The position numbers and the translations under genes are program-made. Under the pieces are notes generated by a model. It searched no databases. It saw only the letters and a program-made list of their open reading frames with translations, and had not been told where the DNA came from. Shown one piece after another: positions 60,774 through 64,000 of a stretch of DNA of 64,000 nucleotides (the first letter of the stretch is position 1; each line of letters begins with the position of its first letter). The stretch lies in assembly GCF_021654165.1 (NCBI RefSeq), contig NZ_JAKFZN010000003.1, positions 186,001 through 250,000 on the forward strand. The letters run 5' to 3'. This DNA comes from Nereida sp. MMG025. GTDB lineage: Bacteria; Pseudomonadota; Alphaproteobacteria; Rhodobacterales; Rhodobacteraceae.

Positions 60774-61786
60774 TGCGCCGCGCCGTCCTCGGATGCGGCG
60801 TCGAGTGTTTCGCCTTCATATTCGGTGCTGACCACATGCGCGTCATATCCCTGGTCGCGCAGCCATCTTGTGAATTGGCTGGTGTAGCCGTGGGTGACAA
60901 AGACCCGTTCGGCCCCTGTCGCGCGGATTGCATCGTTAAGCCCTTGCCAATCAGCATGATCGGACAGCACAAAGCCGCGGTCTGCTGCACGGCGGCGGCG
61001 GACCCCGCGCATGGCCATCCATCCGCTGGCGAAGGCGGTGGATTGCGGCCCGAACCTTTTGGACCATCCGCCAAAGCCCGAAGGTGGGCAGACGATCAAG
61101 GCACCGGGATGGTCTTTGGGGTTCAGATCAGCATTCACACGTATTGTCTGTGGCAGTTCGAGACCTTGGGCGCGCAACACTTCGTTTGTATTTTCAACGG
61201 CGCCGTGGGTCAAAATGGGGCCGATGGTTTGGTCAATCGCTGTTAGCAGCCTTTGGGCCTTGCCCAAGGCATATGCGCCCAAAACAGAAGCGCGGCCATC
61301 CGCGGCATTGGCGGCCCACCACGTGTTGATCTGATCTGCAACCGCGTCTTGTGGCGTCCATTTGAAAACGGGCAGGCCAAAGGTGCTTTCGGTGATGAAG
61401 GCGTGGCAGCGCACAGGTTCAAAGGGTTCGGAAAACCCGTCGTCGGTGGTTTTGTAATCGCCCGATGCGACCCAAATCTGGCCTTTGACCTCAACCCTGA
61501 TTTGCGCAGAGCCGGGCACGTGACCCGCAGGGTGATAGCTTACCTTGGCGCCGCCAATTTGCATCGTATCGCCGTAGTCGATTGTATCGAGGGTAATGTC
61601 GCCCAGACGATGGCGCATCACAGGGGCCGCCGCTTTGGTCGCAAGGTAGCGTTGATGGCCCCACCGCGCATGATCGGCATGGCCGTGGGTGATCAGCGCG
61701 CGTTCAACAGGCCGCCAGGGGTCGATATAAAAATCGCCGGCGGGACAGTAAATGCCGCGATCGGTAAAGGTTAAGACATCTGCCAT
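60770..61786 (-). CDS. Ligase-associated MBL-fold DNA exonuclease
   Basis: The 338-residue protein is a metallo-beta-lactamase/beta-CASP-type nuclease: THGHADHARWG (about residue 33) holds the metal-binding HxHxDH motif, YHPAGHVPGSAQ (about 84) a second His, and VASGDYK the metal Asp. It fits the ligase-associated exonuclease family, acting with the adjacent DNA ligase on broken or cross-linked DNA. It is first of the two-gene unit and divergent from the aldolase gene. Confidence 0.9.
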   Translation of the reverse strand: MADVLTFTDRGIYCPAGDFYIDPWRPVERALITHGHADHARWGHQRYLATKAAAPVMRHRLGDITLDTIDYGDTMQIGGAKVSYHPAGHVPGSAQIRVEVKGQIWVASGDYKTTDDGFSEPFEPVRCHAFITESTFGLPVFKWTPQDAVADQINTWWAANAADGRASVLGAYALGKAQRLLTAIDQTIGPILTHGAVENTNEVLRAQGLELPQTIRVNADLNPKDHPGALIVCPPSGFGGWSKRFGPQSTAFASGWMAMRGVRRRRAADRGFVLSDHADWQGLNDAIRATGAERVFVTHGYTSQFTRWLRDQGYDAHVVSTEYEGETLDAASEDGAAQ

Positions 61787-61867
61787 GGTTGGTTAACCTA
61801 GAGCACCTTGCGAAGGTTGCCATTTGCGTATTTGGTCAGACACAGAAAAACTGGGAGAGGGCAAATT

Positions 61868-62638
61868 ATGGGCATTGCGGATTTCAAAGAACGGATGCTG
61901 TCGGGCGCACCGCTGGCGGGCACATTTATGAAAACGCCCAGTCACGAGGTGGTCGAGGTTCTGGCGAAATCGGGACTGGATTTTATCTGCCTTGATGCAG
62001 AACACGCCCCCTTTGACCGCGCCCGAATGGATGCGTGTATGGCCATTGGCCGCGCACTTGATTTTCCGCTGTTGGTGCGTGTGGAAGACAGCAGCCCGCG
62101 TGCGGTGTTACAAGCCTTGGACATGGGCGCCGTTGGCATTGTCTGCCCGCATGTGGACAGCGTTGAAAAGGCCCAAGAGGTGGCACGCGCGGCGCACTTC
62201 GGGTTGGGCGGACGCGGTTATGCGGGATCGACCCGTTGGGCCGGTTTTGCAACCAGATCAATGCCTTGCGTGATGGACCAGGACGCGCAGACGATCGTGA
62301 TTGCGCAAATCGAAGAACCGGCCGGTGTGGACGCGGCCCAAGACATTGCCGCTGTTGATGGCATCGACGGGCTGTTCATCGGTCCTGCGGATTTATCGGT
62401 CGGCTATGGCTATGACCATCAGGCGAGCGACGAACTGACGGCCGCTTTGGCGCATGTCGGACAAGCGGCCAAGGCGCAGGGCAAAGCCTATATGTCATGG
62501 GTGCCGAATGCCCAGAAAGCGCAGGAGTGGTCGGCCTATGGGATGAGCATGTTTTTCATTGGATCAGAACACGCGTGGATGCTGAACGGGGCGCGCGCTG
62601 ATGCTGCGGGTGTTCACGAGATCGGGGGTGATGCATGA
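61868..62638 (+). CDS. HpcH/HpaI-type class II aldolase
   Basis: ATG 61868 with GGGAGAGGG gives 256 residues. The TIM-barrel family signature is present: LDAEHAPFD (about residue 41), LVRVEDSSPRAVLQALDMGA (about 69), and GLFIGPADLS (about 174), with the metal-binding Glu in the QIEEPAGV segment. It cleaves 2-keto-3-deoxy or 2-oxo-4-hydroxy acids into pyruvate and an aldehyde. ATGA overlap with a FAH gene suggests a sugar acid or aromatic breakdown pathway. Confidence 0.9.
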   Translation: MGIADFKERMLSGAPLAGTFMKTPSHEVVEVLAKSGLDFICLDAEHAPFDRARMDACMAIGRALDFPLLVRVEDSSPRAVLQALDMGAVGIVCPHVDSVEKAQEVARAAHFGLGGRGYAGSTRWAGFATRSMPCVMDQDAQTIVIAQIEEPAGVDAAQDIAAVDGIDGLFIGPADLSVGYGYDHQASDELTAALAHVGQAAKAQGKAYMSWVPNAQKAQEWSAYGMSMFFIGSEHAWMLNGARADAAGVHEIGGDA

Positions 62639-63450
62639 GGTTTGTTCGCTTCGGAGACGCACGCGCGGAACGGTTTGGGGCCTTGGATACGGATGATGCG
62701 CTGCGCGACATTTCGGGCCACGCACAGGTAAACGCCGATCTGAAAAGGGTTAAGCCAGCCGACATCTCAGTCGCCGCCAAGGTCGCGGATGCGCCGCGTC
62801 TGGGGTGCCCTGTTTTGAACGTGGGCAAGATCATTTGCATTGGATTGAACTATCGCAGCCACGCAGTGGAGGCTGGTATGCCTGTGCCTGAAGAGCCGAT
62901 TGTGTTCATGAAAGCGACCTCTGCGATATGTGGGCCGAATGACCCGCTGGAGTTGCCGCGCGGATCTGCCAAAACGGATTGGGAGGTCGAACTTGGCGTG
63001 GTGATTGGCAGCCATGCAAAATATGTAGATGAGGCTGATGCGCTGGCCCATGTTGCGGGATATGTCACCTGCAATGACGTGTCAGAACGCGCGTTTCAGA
63101 TTGAGCGCGGTGGCCAATGGACCAAAGGCAAAAGCTGCGACAGTTTTGCGCCAATCGGACCGTGGTTTGTGCCTGCCAACCAGATCGCCGATCCCCAGAA
63201 CCTTGCGTTGCGCGCCTGGGTGAATGGGGACATCGTTCAGGATGGCAACACCAGCGATATGATTTTCACCGTTGCCCAGATCATCAGCTATCTTAGCCAG
63301 ATGATGTCGCTACACCCCGGGGATGTGATCATGACAGGCACGCCCCCCGGCGTCGGCATGGGCATGACGCCGCCGCGGTATCTGGGCAAAGGCGATATTG
63401 TCGAGGTTGAGGTCGAAGGGCTTGGCCGCCAGAGACAGGTTGTGGTCTAG
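62635..63450 (+). CDS. Fumarylacetoacetate hydrolase-family protein
   Basis: The 271-residue protein has the FAH core: IGLNYRSHAVEAGM (about residue 69), KTDWEVELGVVIG (about 116) with the metal Glu pair, YVTCNDVSER and MTGTPPGVG (about 239). FAH-family enzymes cleave C-C bonds or hydrate 2-keto acids. With the overlapping aldolase, it may act on 2,4-diketo-3-deoxy sugar acids. It ends with a 4-base convergent overlap with the hydrolase. Confidence 0.9.
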   Translation: MRFVRFGDARAERFGALDTDDALRDISGHAQVNADLKRVKPADISVAAKVADAPRLGCPVLNVGKIICIGLNYRSHAVEAGMPVPEEPIVFMKATSAICGPNDPLELPRGSAKTDWEVELGVVIGSHAKYVDEADALAHVAGYVTCNDVSERAFQIERGGQWTKGKSCDSFAPIGPWFVPANQIADPQNLALRAWVNGDIVQDGNTSDMIFTVAQIISYLSQMMSLHPGDVIMTGTPPGVGMGMTPPRYLGKGDIVEVEVEGLGRQRQVVV

Positions 63451-64000
63451 CCGTTCGCATCAAAGAGGTCAGCGCAGGCCGAAAGATAACCTTCGCGCGT
63501 TGTCGCGACCTCCATCATCAGCTCGTGTTCGCAATTGGTAAACACCTTCAGTTCACCATTTGGCCAGCGGGCCATGCGGTCATGCACGCGGGCAGGGTCC
63601 ACGATGCGTTCATTGTCGCCCAAGCCGCACAGCGTTGGCACATCGGGCGATTTCTTGGCCGCAAGGCTGCGCATTTCGATCAGCGCTTCGTTCAGCCAAT
63701 GCATCGTTGGCCCGCCAAGGGCCAGATCGGGTTGGTCGATTAGATGTTGGCGCATGTAGTCCACCATGTCTTTGTCGCGTGACAGGGTGTTGTCCTCAAA
63801 GGGGGCGACCATGATGTAGGGATCGGGCTTGGTGCCCGGGGCGTAGAGATCTGCAAACTGCAAGGGCCGCGCGATTGTGGTCAGCCCCCATGCAATCGGG
63901 CGCAGCGCTGGCGACATCAGGATGCCCCACATCGGCGCCGAAAAGGCAGCTGCGTTGACGTCCAGTTCTTCCATAAGCGCGCGCAGCCCGATACAGCCGC
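63447..64000 (-). CDS. Alpha/beta hydrolase, PldB-like (5' end outside the window)
   Basis: The frame stays open to the window edge, upstream of an internal ATG at 63974. Visible are GCIGLRALM (just after the nucleophile elbow, outside the window), FSAPMWG, a cap region, and the closing catalytic Asp/His candidates in GDNERIVDP and TNCEHELMME. These fit PldB-like lysophospholipase or esterase proteins. About 184 residues are seen. The nucleophile Ser is not in the window, so class is moderate. Confidence 0.78.
   Translation of the reverse strand, partial: GCIGLRALMEELDVNAAAFSAPMWGILMSPALRPIAWGLTTIARPLQFADLYAPGTKPDPYIMVAPFEDNTLSRDKDMVDYMRQHLIDQPDLALGGPTMHWLNEALIEMRSLAAKKSPDVPTLCGLGDNERIVDPARVHDRMARWPNGELKVFTNCEHELMMEVATTREGYLSACADLFDANG

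Noticed and set aside
1-64000. Mobile elements, prophage or CRISPR
   Set aside because: No transposase, integrase, phage structural gene or spacer-repeat array was found on either strand.

Overview
The window is a dense, GC-rich stretch (about 60% GC by eye) of an alphaproteobacterial chromosome. It is most likely from the Roseobacter group of the Rhodobacterales. The evidence is a carnitine dehydrogenase fused to a betainyl-CoA thioesterase, heterotetrameric sarcosine oxidase, the hom-glpX-recJ order, small families such as DUF3572, DUF6324, DUF6476 and DUF983, an RpoH-type sigma factor behind an RluD-type gene, a tRNA-His with A at position 73, and CtrA-, CcrM- and alphaproteobacterial LexA-like sites. 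I see no transposase, integrase, phage gene or CRISPR array. The genus cannot be fixed from sequence alone.

Layout. 1-2.5 kb: end of a carnitine catabolic operon (BKACE, lipocalin-like lipoprotein, carnitine dehydrogenase/thioesterase). 2.5-5.4 kb: XRE regulator, fatty acid desaturase, NUDIX hydrolase, DUF983. 5.6-7.6 kb: EF-hand protein and an ECF sigma / membrane anti-sigma candidate / CpxP-like trio. 7.6-10.7 kb: PleD-like diguanylate cyclase, DUF3572, HAD phosphatase, LysE exporter. 10.9-16.1 kb: MttB-family methyltransferase, DUF4153 membrane protein, H-NOX-like protein with its diguanylate cyclase. 16.1-20.7 kb: tRNA-Glu, recJ, glpX, hom, small lipoprotein. 20.8-24.2 kb: TetR regulator, HEAT-like protein, pirin, membrane protein. 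24.3-27.3 kb: TadE/TadE/TadG-VWA pilus-type genes. 27.6-34.3 kb: glutamate dehydrogenase and soxBDAG. 34.3-38.5 kb: dnaG-rpoD. 38.5-48.7 kb: membrane protein, YjbQ, nrdR and a riboflavin cluster (ribD, ribE, ribBX, ribH, nusB) interrupted by a reverse-strand capsule block (kpsC, Wza-like gene, kpsS). 48.7-53.3 kb: mostly uncharacterised envelope genes, a structured RNA candidate and mmcB. 53.4-57.3 kb: tRNA-His, DUF6476, RluD-type synthase, rpoH, Gfo/Idh oxidoreductase, DUF4389. 57.3-64 kb: pepF, ATP-dependent DNA ligase with MBL exonuclease, an aldolase/FAH pair, and a truncated alpha/beta hydrolase.

How genes work together. Carnitine can be cut to glycine betaine by the first operon. Sarcosine oxidase acts at the end of betaine demethylation and glutamate dehydrogenase handles released nitrogen. 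The MttB homologue may feed one-carbon metabolism but has no corrinoid partner here. Two c-di-GMP synthases lie within 8 kb, each with an apparently degenerate sensory input. Three sigma factors (ECF, RpoD, RpoH) are present. The best leads for something undescribed are: a phased array of four GANTC sites before rpoD; an H-NOX-like protein that seems to have lost its heme ligand; a folded RNA candidate at 51.6-51.8 kb; and a five-copy intergenic repeat with a conserved tail.
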